From positions 20,007 to 69,488 of the forward strand of contig RXJK01000090.1 of assembly GCA_003963125.1 (NCBI GenBank): 49,482 nucleotides of DNA, given 5' to 3'. This document shows, piece by piece, positions 8,385 to 16,302 of this stretch; positions within the stretch are counted from its first letter, which is position 1; the number at the start of each line of letters is the position of its first letter. This DNA comes from Hyphomicrobiales bacterium. Lineage in GTDB: Bacteria > Pseudomonadota > Alphaproteobacteria > Rhizobiales > Hyphomicrobiaceae. The position numbers and the translations under genes were made by a program. The notes under the pieces are model-generated. The model did no database searches, was not told the origin of the DNA, and was given only the letters and a program-made list of their open reading frames with translations.

Positions 8385-9671
8385 TCACCTGGGCTTGGCC
8401 GCGCCACCCGGCAATTCTGCCCCTGTGAGTTGCGCCGACACGATCACCAGCCCCAAGGCGCCGATGTACCAGGCGGCCCATAGGCTGAACCCGGTGGCGA
8501 TGAAGAACGTGAAGCTGGCAAAGGCGCCGATCAGCAACGGCTTGACGACGTCGTCCGACTTTCGCACCGCGTGCAGCAATGCCAGCCCCAGGAGCATGAA
8601 CAGCAGCCCGCCCACCGCGCCGGCCTCGTACCACACTTGCAGATAGCCGTTGTGCGCATGCCAATTGAGCTTTGCCGTCGCGCTCAAGTTCTTCAACGCG
8701 TCTGCATGCGCAGCATCGAGGGCCGGTTGCTCACGCGCGGACGCGAGCCCAGCCCCGAAGATGGGTGCGCTCCAATACCAGTCGCTCGTCGCCCCCCAGA
8801 TGGCGATGCGGTGCCGGCCGGTCTCGTGGATCCAGGCCGCATCGTACAATCGCAGCCGGTAGAGCAGGTGGGCGACGGGAACGACCGCGGCGCACAGGAA
8901 GACCCACGCGGCCGTCAACCCCGCCAGCGTCAGTTGCGGAAACCAAAGCGCGCCGAGCGCGCCGATCGCCCCAGCCGTAAGGCCGATCTTCGCCGTCGCC
9001 GACGGCGAGACGAGAACCGAAACCGCCGCCAAAGCGAAAATCAGCGCACCCGCCGACCGGCTGTCAGCCCTGTTGATGCGCAGACATGCCGCGAGCCCGA
9101 TCCACACGATGGGGACCACGAAGCCGAGGTTCCGCGTCATGCCCTGGTTGCGCGGATGCAGCCAGTTGCCCGTCTCGATGCGGACCCCGCGCACCCCGAG
9201 GGTATCGAGAAGGCTTTTCAGCGCGCGCTGGCCGGACATGCGTGTCACGTATTCGAAGGCGAGGATCGCGAGGCCGACGAGCAGCCCGATGACGAGCCCG
9301 CGCCGCAGCGCATCCACCTGCTCCGCCCGCATCAGAGGGAAAGCGACCGTCGCGACGTGCGCTGCCAGCGTCGCGAGAACGACCATCGCGACAGCCATCG
9401 CCGCATTGCGCGACGCCGGCGACCACGAGGCGTTGACCGCGAGATAGAGGCAGATCACCAGCATCAGCGCGGTCGTGGGCCCGATTTTCCAGAACCGTTG
9501 TCCGAGTTCTGGCCGGTCCGCCAGCAGCAGCGGCATCAGCATCGACCCGCCGAGCAGAACCGGCGTCGCCAGCGGCACGAGCACGGCCAGTATCGTACCG
9601 AGCGCGGACCACGTCACGAGGAAGCGCGTCATCGCGTCGGGCGGCGACGGGGCGTTGACGGCTTCCATCAT
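8385..9671 (-). CDS. O-antigen ligase/polymerase (Wzy/WaaL-type) membrane protein
   Basis: A 428-residue protein with about ten to twelve hydrophobic helices. The late periplasmic loop carries HAHNGYLQVWYEAGAVGG, the hallmark of the O-antigen ligase/polymerase (Wzy_C) superfamily, after the GAGLASAREQ segment. Such proteins act at the periplasmic face of the inner membrane, either polymerising undecaprenyl-linked repeat units or attaching the chain to lipid A core; sequence reading cannot separate these roles. ATG at 9671 overlaps the stop of the upstream WecA-like gene by four bases (ATGA), so the two are coupled. A second ATG follows immediately at 9668. Confidence 0.85.
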   Translation of the reverse strand: MMEAVNAPSPPDAMTRFLVTWSALGTILAVLVPLATPVLLGGSMLMPLLLADRPELGQRFWKIGPTTALMLVICLYLAVNASWSPASRNAAMAVAMVVLATLAAHVATVAFPLMRAEQVDALRRGLVIGLLVGLAILAFEYVTRMSGQRALKSLLDTLGVRGVRIETGNWLHPRNQGMTRNLGFVVPIVWIGLAACLRINRADSRSAGALIFALAAVSVLVSPSATAKIGLTAGAIGALGALWFPQLTLAGLTAAWVFLCAAVVPVAHLLYRLRLYDAAWIHETGRHRIAIWGATSDWYWSAPIFGAGLASAREQPALDAAHADALKNLSATAKLNWHAHNGYLQVWYEAGAVGGLLFMLLGLALLHAVRKSDDVVKPLLIGAFASFTFFIATGFSLWAAWYIGALGLVIVSAQLTGAELPGGAAKPR

Positions 9672-10642
9672 GCCTGTCGCACACCGAGGCTCTGCAGCCG
9701 GAAGAGCCAGCCGAATAGGACCGCCAGCACGATCCCGGCGCCGATCAAGGCCGCGAGCGGCAGCCGCATGGACACCAGCGCCATCGCCGCGAGGCAGACG
9801 TTGGCGATCATGATGCCCGCGACCACCGTCCCATGACTGCCGCAGCCGAGCGCCGCCCTCTGGTAGAAGTGCTCCCGATGCGCCTCGTAGGGAAGCCTGC
9901 CCCGAGCCAGTCGCGACAGAAGCGTATAGGTCGCATCCGTCACGAAATACGCAGGCAGGATCAGCGCGGCCGCGACGTGACCGTTCAATGCGAGATCCAG
10001 CATCAGCCATCCGATGACGTAGCCGAGCGGCAGGGAGCCCGCGTCGCCCATCATGACGCGGCCCGGCGCCCAGTTCCAGGCGAGATAGGCGAGCATCGCG
10101 CTGACGACGAGAACCGCGAGCGGCGCACCGAGGCCCGTCACGCCCGCGACGAGGACGTACCCGGCCGCCACCACGGCCGCTTCACCGCCAGCCAGCCCGT
10201 CGATCCCATCCATGAAGTTGAAAAGGTTGATGAACCAGACCCAGGCGAGCGCCTCCAGCCCGCGCTCCGCCCACAGCGGCAGCATCGGCAGAGCTTGCGT
10301 GCTGGCCGGCAGCAGGGCGAGTGCGGCGACGACGGCTGCAATCTGCGCCGCGAGCCTCAGCCCGACCGGCATGCCCTTCATGTCGTCCGCCCAGCCCAAC
10401 AGGGAGAGGCCGAGCGCGCACACGCCGACGACGAGGAGGGTGTGTGGGCCATTGCCTGCGAGCCACAGCCCGGGCACCACCACAAGCGGCACGATGACGA
10501 GGCCAGCGCCCGCCGGCTTCGGCCGCGCATGCATGCTGCGAGCGTTGGGGACGTCGAGCTGCCCCGTGCGCGTCATCACGCTGATGTAGGCGCCGACAAG
10601 CGCCCAGACGACGAACCCGGAAAGTGCGGCCAGCCAGATCAT
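9668..10642 (-). CDS. Undecaprenyl-phosphate sugar-1-phosphate transferase (WecA/WbpL-like, glycosyltransferase family 4)
   Basis: A 324-residue multi-spanning protein of the polyprenyl-phosphate N-acetylhexosamine-1-phosphate transferase family. Diagnostic motifs are the DD pair in LLGWADDMKG, FNFMDGIDGLAGGEA, RVMMGDAGSLPLG and the cytoplasmic-loop HREHFYQRA. It would start lipid-linked repeat-unit synthesis by moving a sugar phosphate from a UDP-sugar to undecaprenyl phosphate. The open frame extends 44 codons upstream to 10774, but that part lacks hydrophobic character, and homologues begin at the membrane segment MIWLAALSGFVVWALVG, so ATG at 10642 is chosen. It is the first gene of a minus-strand group with the Wzy-like and CapD-like genes. 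Confidence 0.87.
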   Translation of the reverse strand: MIWLAALSGFVVWALVGAYISVMTRTGQLDVPNARSMHARPKPAGAGLVIVPLVVVPGLWLAGNGPHTLLVVGVCALGLSLLGWADDMKGMPVGLRLAAQIAAVVAALALLPASTQALPMLPLWAERGLEALAWVWFINLFNFMDGIDGLAGGEAAVVAAGYVLVAGVTGLGAPLAVLVVSAMLAYLAWNWAPGRVMMGDAGSLPLGYVIGWLMLDLALNGHVAAALILPAYFVTDATYTLLSRLARGRLPYEAHREHFYQRAALGCGSHGTVVAGIMIANVCLAAMALVSMRLPLAALIGAGIVLAVLFGWLFRLQSLGVRQA

Positions 10643-11031
10643 TCGATGCGCGGTCCCTCGCACATTGAGCGCAACACGAAGCAGCCGGCAGGCATCGGCG
10701 ACGTGCGCCTGACCGTTGATAGCTATTGGCAATTCACGGCCCTGATAGCCCCCGCGGAAAGGCCCGTCCACCACCCTCGAACGGCCTGTGCGTTTCTCGA
10801 CCCCTGCGACACGAGCCGCGCGCTCCTAACGCGCATGCGGCTCGACAGCCGTCGCGCGCTCCGTCGTGCGAAAGGGGGCCACCGGAAGAAGCCGGGGGGC
10901 GACGCATCCACCGTCTCTCGCAGCATTGACTTGCCGCCATAGTATCTTCAGTTTGTCGTCCGTTCCCCAAGGTTTAGCTGACGCCGCGAGCGCGTTCCGC
11001 AGGCCGACATTTCTTCCAAGAGGAGCCCCTC
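10643..11031. other. Divergent intergenic region between wecA-like and CoA-transferase genes
   Basis: 389 bases with no gene I can support. It must hold promoters for both directions. A TTGACT is visible at about 10926 but has no convincing -10 element at normal spacing. The sequence AAGAGGAG (about 11019-11026) is the ribosome-binding site of the plus-strand gene that starts at 11032. Confidence 0.5.
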
Positions 11032-11730
11032 GTGAACAAAGTCTACCCGAGCGCCAAGGCGGCGCTGGATGGTGTGCTCAAGGACGGCCAGACCCTGGCT
11101 GTCGGCGGCTTCGGTCTCTGCGGCATTCCCGAGGCCCTCATCGCGTCGGTTCGCGACAGCGGCGTGAAGAACCTCACGGTCATCTCCAACAACGCCGGCG
11201 TCGACGGCTTCGGCCTCGGCCAGCTTCTCGCCACGCGCCAGGTGAAGAAGATGATCTCGTCCTACGTCGGCGAGAACAAGGAGTTCGAGCGCCAGTACCT
11301 CGCAGGCGAACTCGAGCTGGAATTCACGCCGCAGGGCACGCTGGCCGAGAAGCTGCGCGCGGGCGGCGCCGGCATCCCGGCCTTCTACACCAAGACGGGC
11401 TTCGGCACGGTGGTCGCCGAGGGCAAGCCCGTCGCCGAATTCGACGGGCAGAAGTACATCCTGGAGCGCTCGCTGCGTGCGGATGTGTCGCTCGTCAAGG
11501 CCTGGAAGGCCGACAAGGCCGGCAACCTCATCTACCGGATGACGGCGCGCAACTTCAATCCGAACGTCGCCACCGCCGGCAAGATCACCGTGGCGGAGGT
11601 GGAGGAGATCGTCGAAGTCGGCGCGCTGGATCCGGACCTGATCCACACGCCGGGCATTTTCATTTCCCGCGTCATTCTCAACGACAAACCGGAAAAGCGC
11701 ATCGAACAGCGCACCGTCCGCAAGGCTTGA
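11032..11730 (+). CDS. scoA: Succinyl-CoA:3-oxoacid CoA-transferase subunit A
   Basis: A 232-residue A subunit of a class I CoA-transferase. It shows the glycine-rich CoA-binding stretch [12 protein letters not shown] (about 25-36), SNNAG (about 52-56), and the C-terminal segment DLIHTPGIF. With subunit B it moves CoA from succinyl-CoA to acetoacetate or another 3-oxoacid, feeding ketone bodies and polyhydroxybutyrate breakdown products into acetyl-CoA. A phasin gene elsewhere in the window is consistent with a PHB-making host. The start is GTG at 11032 with a good AGGAG site eight bases upstream. The B subunit gene is not adjacent; a DUF433 gene lies between. Confidence 0.92.
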   Translation: MNKVYPSAKAALDGVLKDGQTLAVGGFGLCGIPEALIASVRDSGVKNLTVISNNAGVDGFGLGQLLATRQVKKMISSYVGENKEFERQYLAGELELEFTPQGTLAEKLRAGGAGIPAFYTKTGFGTVVAEGKPVAEFDGQKYILERSLRADVSLVKAWKADKAGNLIYRMTARNFNPNVATAGKITVAEVEEIVEVGALDPDLIHTPGIFISRVILNDKPEKRIEQRTVRKA

Positions 11731-11739
11731 GTTCCGGCC

Positions 11740-12054
11740 ATGAAGTTCGAACGCATCACGGTGGGTCCCGCGACATGCACTGGCAAGCCATGCATCCGGG
11801 GCCTCCGGTTCCCGGTGGCTCGCCTGCTTGGATTGCTGGCCGCAGGTGAAACCCGCGATGCGATCCTAGAGGCCTATCCTTATCTCGAATCCGCCGACGT
11901 CGATGAAGCCCTGCGGTACGCTGCATTCCTGGCCGAGGACGACACGATCGCGCTCTCGCCGAGTGTCGACGCGCTACCCCACGAAAACATAGAAAACAGT
12001 ATCATTGTTGTTGACCACCGCAGTATCCGGCGCCGCCGGCTGCCTTTGAAATAA
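11740..12054 (+). CDS. DUF433 domain protein (VapB45/antitoxin-like), lying between scoA and scoB
   Basis: A 104-residue protein. Residues about 4-70 match the DUF433 pattern: RITVGPATCTGKPCIRGLRF, then VARLLGLLAAGETRDAILEAYPYL and DVDEALRYAAFLA. DUF433 proteins carry a winged-helix-like fold and are often antitoxins paired with a PIN-like DUF5615 toxin. No toxin gene is present here. The last 35 residues lack family resemblance and are coded by less GC-rich DNA. The gene starts ten bases after scoA stops and ends 34 bases before scoB starts, in the same direction, so it is probably cotranscribed. This is an unusual interruption of a normally adjacent gene pair. Confidence 0.82.
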   Translation: MKFERITVGPATCTGKPCIRGLRFPVARLLGLLAAGETRDAILEAYPYLESADVDEALRYAAFLAEDDTIALSPSVDALPHENIENSIIVVDHRSIRRRRLPLK

Positions 12055-12087
12055 CGCCAGAATAGATCCAACGAGCGAGACCCACCC

Positions 12088-12726
12088 ATGGCCTGGACCC
12101 GTGAACAAATGGCCGCCCGCGCCGCCAAGGAGCTGCGCGACGGTTTCTACGTCAACCTCGGCATCGGCTTGCCGACGCTCGTCGCCAACTACATCCCCGA
12201 GGGCGTCAACGTGATGCTGCAGTCCGAGAACGGCCTGCTTGGCATCGGCCCCTTCCCGATGGAGAACGAAGTCGACGCCGACCTCATCAACGCCGGCAAG
12301 CAGACCGTGACGACGCTCCCTGGCTCGAGCTTCTTCTCCTCCGCCGATAGCTTCGCGATGATCCGCGGCGGGCACATCAACATCGCCATCCTCGGCGCCA
12401 TGCAGGTGTCCGAGAAAGGCGACCTCGCCAACTGGATGATCCCCGGCAAGATGGTGAAGGGCATGGGCGGCGCCATGGACCTCGTGGCCGGCGTGGAGCG
12501 CGTGGTCGTGCTCATGGAGCACACGGCCAAGAAGAAGGACGGCTCGACCGACTTGAAGATCCTGCCGCAATGCACGTTGCCGCTGACCGGCGTCGGCGTG
12601 GTCAACCTCATCATCACCGATCTCGCGGTGATGGAGGTGACGCCGTCTGGCCTGAAGCTCCTCGAGCTAGCCCCCGGCGTCAGCCGCGAGGACCTTGCCC
12701 AGGCCACCGGCGTCACGGTGCACTGA
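12088..12726 (+). CDS. scoB: Succinyl-CoA:3-oxoacid CoA-transferase subunit B
   Basis: A 212-residue B subunit. The catalytic glutamate that forms the enzyme-CoA thioester is Glu47 in LQSENGLLG. Other conserved parts are [13 protein letters not shown] (about 23-35), [16 protein letters not shown] (about 89-104) and the GGAMDLVAG segment (about 131-139). Length and motifs are normal, so the A/B enzyme should be functional despite the intervening DUF433 gene. The start ATG at 12088 gives the conserved N-terminus [17 protein letters not shown] palindromic repeat follows the stop codon. Confidence 0.92.
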   Translation: MAWTREQMAARAAKELRDGFYVNLGIGLPTLVANYIPEGVNVMLQSENGLLGIGPFPMENEVDADLINAGKQTVTTLPGSSFFSSADSFAMIRGGHINIAILGAMQVSEKGDLANWMIPGKMVKGMGGAMDLVAGVERVVVLMEHTAKKKDGSTDLKILPQCTLPLTGVGVVNLIITDLAVMEVTPSGLKLLELAPGVSREDLAQATGVTVH

Positions 12727-12739
12727 GACACTCCCGTTT

Positions 12740-12866
12740 CCCTCTCCCCATGGAGCGCGCGCGGAATGGGGAGAGGGTTAGGGTGAGGGGCAGATGCATG
12801 CTCCACGCCTTGAGAGTGCTGCTGCCCCTCACCCCGGCCCTCTCCCTGCGTGCGGGGAGAGGGGGG
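12740..12866. repeat. Compound palindromic intergenic element (two inverted units)
   Basis: CCCTCTCCCCAT (12740-12751) pairs with ATGGGGAGAGGG (12766-12777), forming one hairpin. A second unit, inverted relative to the first, spans about 12821-12863: CTGCCCCTCACCCCGGCCC is nearly the reverse complement of GGGTTAGGGTGAGGGGCAG in the first. The layout resembles a REP/BIME-type element and fills the gap between scoB and ureG. Confidence 0.75.
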
Positions 12867-12889
12867 AACAAAGATCAGGAGCCCCTTCT

Positions 12890-13475
<586 letters not shown>

Positions 13476-13504
<29 letters not shown>

Positions 13505-13928
13505 GCTGCGAGGTCTGCTGGCCGAGGCTCGTGAGCCGGTTCTGGATGCGCCGGCACGTCGTCGCCCACTCCGCCTTCGTCATGTGCGTGCCCTTGTCCC
13601 ACAGGGTCAGGCAGTCCTGATACTCCTGCTCGGGCCCGCGGGCCTGGATCTTGGGTGCGCCCGGTGGCAGGGGAGCCGCAGCCGGCGGCAGCGCGGGTGA
13701 CGCAGCCGGTGGGTTCTGCTTCGGCTGTGGAGCCGGAGCAGGCGTGGGCGCCTGGGCCGATTTCACATGGCCGGCCCGCAGGCCTCGGCGCGCAGGCTGA
13801 CTGCCGCTTGGCGGGGCTTGGCGCACGCCCACCGCGTTCGGCTGCGACGTCTGCGCCGCGAGCCCGAGGGGAACCAACAGGGCAGCCGTCAAAACCACCC
13901 CGAATGACGCTTGTCTGGACAGACGCAT
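13476..13928 (-). CDS. Secreted proline/alanine-rich hypothetical protein
   Basis: A 150-residue protein with a Sec signal peptide ([20 protein letters not shown], cleavage near LAAQ). A proline/alanine/glutamine-rich spacer follows (about 45-90), then a C-terminal domain with two cysteines ([20 protein letters not shown] and [10 protein letters not shown]) that might form a disulfide in the periplasm. I do not recognise a named family. ATG at 13928 is preferred because GAGGAG lies eight bases upstream; an earlier in-frame ATG at 13946 would add six residues and spoil the signal peptide. The gene overlaps the end of ureG tail to tail by 29 bases. Confidence 0.65.
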
Positions 13929-14056
13929 AATCTTCTCCTCGGTCATGCGATAAATATGCGAGCGACTAAAACGCACGAACCGGCAGCATCGACGACCCGG
14001 CCCCCTTCTGATACCTGAAAAAGCAACGGACTGACACAAGCCTCGGAGGGACGCGC

Positions 14057-15055
14057 ATGAAGGCACTGCTGAGCAAGAGCGTCGGTGGACCCGACACCCT
14101 CGTTCTCGAGGACCTTCCAGACCCGACGCCGGGCCCCGGCCAGGTGCGCCTCGCCGTCAAGGCCTGCGGGGTCAACTACCCGGACCTGCTCATCATCGAG
14201 GACAAGTACCAGTTCAAGCCCGAGCGCCCGTTCGCCCCGGGCGGCGAGGTGTCGGGCGTCGTCGAGGCGGTCGGGGCCGGCGTCAAGCGGCTGAAGGTGG
14301 GCGATCGGGTCATCGGCTCGTGCGGCTGGGGCGGCATGGCCACCAAGCTCGTGCTGGAGGAAGAGCGCTGCATCCCGTTCCCCGACGCCATGCCCTTCGA
14401 GGTGGCGAGCGCCCTCATCCTCACCTACGGCACCACCATTCACGCGCTGAAGGACCGGGCCAAGCTGCAGAATGGCGAGACGCTGCTCGTGCTCGGCGCG
14501 GCCGGCGGCGTTGGCCTCTCCGCCGTCGAACTCGGCAAGGCCATGGGCGCGCGCGTGATCGCGGCGGCCTCTACCGAGGAGAAGCTTTCGTTCGCCAAGA
14601 AACACGGCGCCGATGACGGCGTCGTCTATCCGGGCGGCCCCTTCGACAAGGCCGGGCAGAAGGCCTTGGCCGATCTTTTCAAGAAGGCTTGCGGCGAGAA
14701 GGGCGCGGACGTCATCTACGATCCCGTAGGCGGCGACTATTCCGAGGCAGCACTACGCTCGATCGCCTGGGAAGGCCGCTTCCTCGTCGTCGGCTTCCCC
14801 GCCGGCATCCCGCGCCTGCCGCTCAACCTGACGCTGCTGAAATCCTGCCAGGTCGTCGGCGTATTCTGGGGCGCCTTCGCCAAGCGCGATCCCGCGGCCA
14901 ACGCGGCCAACATCGCGCAGCTCATGAGCTACTACGCCGAGGGCAAGATCAGCCCGCTCATCTCCGACAAGTTCCCGCTGGAACGCGCCGGCGAGGCCAT
15001 CGCCAAGCTCGGCGCGCGGCAGGCTGTCGGCAAGATCGTGGTCACCATGGAGTAG
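14057..15055 (+). CDS. Zinc-free medium-chain NADPH:quinone oxidoreductase family protein
   Basis: A 332-residue MDR-superfamily oxidoreductase of the NADPH:quinone reductase class. It has the N-terminal GroES-like domain (CGVNYPDLLIIEDKYQFKPE, about 37-56) and a Rossmann domain with LVLGAAGGVGLSAVELGKA (about 144-162). The zinc-ligand cysteines of alcohol dehydrogenases are absent. Likely reaction: NADPH-dependent reduction of quinones or of an activated alkene; the true substrate is not visible. ATG at 14057 matches the family N-terminus MKALLSKSVGGPDTL. The histidine-phosphatase gene follows after seven bases, suggesting cotranscription. Confidence 0.88.
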   Translation: MKALLSKSVGGPDTLVLEDLPDPTPGPGQVRLAVKACGVNYPDLLIIEDKYQFKPERPFAPGGEVSGVVEAVGAGVKRLKVGDRVIGSCGWGGMATKLVLEEERCIPFPDAMPFEVASALILTYGTTIHALKDRAKLQNGETLLVLGAAGGVGLSAVELGKAMGARVIAAASTEEKLSFAKKHGADDGVVYPGGPFDKAGQKALADLFKKACGEKGADVIYDPVGGDYSEAALRSIAWEGRFLVVGFPAGIPRLPLNLTLLKSCQVVGVFWGAFAKRDPAANAANIAQLMSYYAEGKISPLISDKFPLERAGEAIAKLGARQAVGKIVVTME

Positions 15056-15062
15056 GCCTCTC

Positions 15063-15773
15063 ATGAGCCTGGTTCTGACGGGCGGCGCTGGCGTGCCGCC
15101 GACGAAGTGGTGGTGGATCCGGCACGCGCCCGTCCCCGATGGCGGGCGCATCTATGGCCAGGCCGATCTCGATTGCGACACGTCGGATGCGCAGATCTTC
15201 AAGGTGCTGGCGCACGAGCTTCCGGCCGACGCCGTCTGGATCACCAGCAATCTCGCCCGCACCAAGCAGACGGCGGCCGCGATCATGGCGGCCGCGCCCG
15301 AGCGCTTCTATGGCATCGAGCCCGAGGCGATCCCCGCGCTCGCCGAACAGCACCTCGGCGACTGGCAGGGCCTCGACCGCAGGACCTTCTACGCCGAGCG
15401 CGGCGTCGGCACGCATTCGCTCTGGTTCTCACCGGCCACCGAGCGGGCGCCCAACGGCGAGAGCTTTGCCGACCTCGTCGATCGCGTCGCCCCCGTCGTG
15501 ACCGATCTCAACCGGAAACACCGCGGCCGCGACATCGTCGCGGTGACGCACGGCGGCACCATCCGCGCGGCCGTCGCCCTCGCCCTCGGCCTAGATCCGG
15601 AAGGGGCGCTCAGCTTCTCCACCGAGAACTGCTCGCTGACGCGCCTCGACTATCTCCAGCCGGAAGACAAGCCGGGCGTCTGGCGCGTCGTCTGCGTCAA
15701 CCACCGCCCCTGGGTCCGCCCACCCCACCACGCCCAATCCACCGACGCCCCCGGCGGCCTGCAGCGCGCATGA
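15063..15773 (+). CDS. Histidine phosphatase family protein
   Basis: A 236-residue branch-1 histidine phosphatase (phosphoglycerate-mutase-like). The catalytic histidine lies in WWWIRHAPVP (about 16-25), the phosphate-pocket arginine in SNLARTKQTA (about 62-71), and the second histidine in VTHGGTIRAA (about 159-168). The C-terminal 30 residues are proline-rich and variable. Relatives dephosphorylate small phosphomonoesters, including cobalamin pathway intermediates (CobC) and phosphosugars; nothing nearby points to one of these. The ATG follows the quinone-reductase stop by seven bases, with GGAG inside the upstream gene's last codons, consistent with an operon of two. Confidence 0.85.
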   Translation: MSLVLTGGAGVPPTKWWWIRHAPVPDGGRIYGQADLDCDTSDAQIFKVLAHELPADAVWITSNLARTKQTAAAIMAAAPERFYGIEPEAIPALAEQHLGDWQGLDRRTFYAERGVGTHSLWFSPATERAPNGESFADLVDRVAPVVTDLNRKHRGRDIVAVTHGGTIRAAVALALGLDPEGALSFSTENCSLTRLDYLQPEDKPGVWRVVCVNHRPWVRPPHHAQSTDAPGGLQRA

Positions 15774-15839
15774 GCGCTGTGACACGCTTCGGAATGGACG
15801 CATGCTCTCACCGAGGCGTTCTGCTCACACCATCAGCTT

Positions 15840-15930
15840 GCGTGGATGCCCGCCTGCGCAGGGCGTGACGGAGAATGCCAACGCTCGAAACCCCACCGTC
15901 GTCCCCGCGAAGGCGGGGACCCACGCCACG
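15840..15930. repeat. REP-like palindromic pair upstream of ffs
   Basis: A perfect 8-bp hairpin, GTCCCCGC (15901-15908) and GCGGGGAC (15913-15920) around GAAG, is preceded about 60 bases earlier by an imperfect relative in the other orientation (TGGATGCCCGCCTGCGCAGG, about 15843-15862). Elements of this look are widespread between genes in alphaproteobacteria. It lies in the gap between the histidine phosphatase and the SRP RNA promoter. Confidence 0.65.
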
Positions 15931-16001
15931 TCCGCTCCGCGCACCGACGGAGGATGACACGCGCCTGCCCTGGCCCAACCACGAACCATCTGCCCATGTG
16001 G

Positions 16002-16029
16002 TTGCACCCCCGTCACATTCCAGTATAAG
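16002..16029 (+). promoter_or_regulatory. Promoter of the SRP RNA gene
   Basis: TTGCAC (16002-16007) and TATAAG (16024-16029) are 16 bases apart. The predicted start, about 16035-16037, coincides with the 5' end of the SRP RNA helix, as expected for a housekeeping RNA transcribed without a long leader. Confidence 0.65.
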
Positions 16030-16033
16030 GGCG

Positions 16034-16131
16034 CCGGGAGGTTGGCGGCGGACGTGTCACTCGCCAACCGGGTCAGGTCCGGAAGGAAGCAGCCCTAACG
16101 AGCCCGGCATGGGTCGTCTGTCAGCCTCCTT
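16034..16131 (+). ncRNA. ffs: Signal recognition particle RNA (4.5S, small bacterial type)
   Basis: About 98 bases folding into one long hairpin. The conserved apical domain is plain: GGTCAGGTCCGGAAGGAAGC (about 16071-16090) followed by AGCCCTAA, which carries the GGAA tetraloop and symmetric loop bound by the Ffh M domain. GGGAGG near 16036-16041 pairs with CCTCC at 16125-16129 to close the stem. Ends are estimated to within a few bases. The RNA works with Ffh and FtsY to target inner-membrane proteins during translation. Position directly upstream of dnaX matches the usual order in Hyphomicrobiales. Confidence 0.93.
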
Positions 16132-16302
16132 GTCATGCCGGCGAACGCACGCCGAAAAGCCTGCAATTCCCAGACCTTGATCGGAACGGCGCCGCCTCCG
16201 TCGCAGCTGCGCGAAGCCGCCGTCCTTGACGCCCGGCCGGTCAGGCAAAATATCTAGGTGGATCTCCCGCGACCCGATCAGCCCCGGCGGCGTTGAAAGC
16301 TC

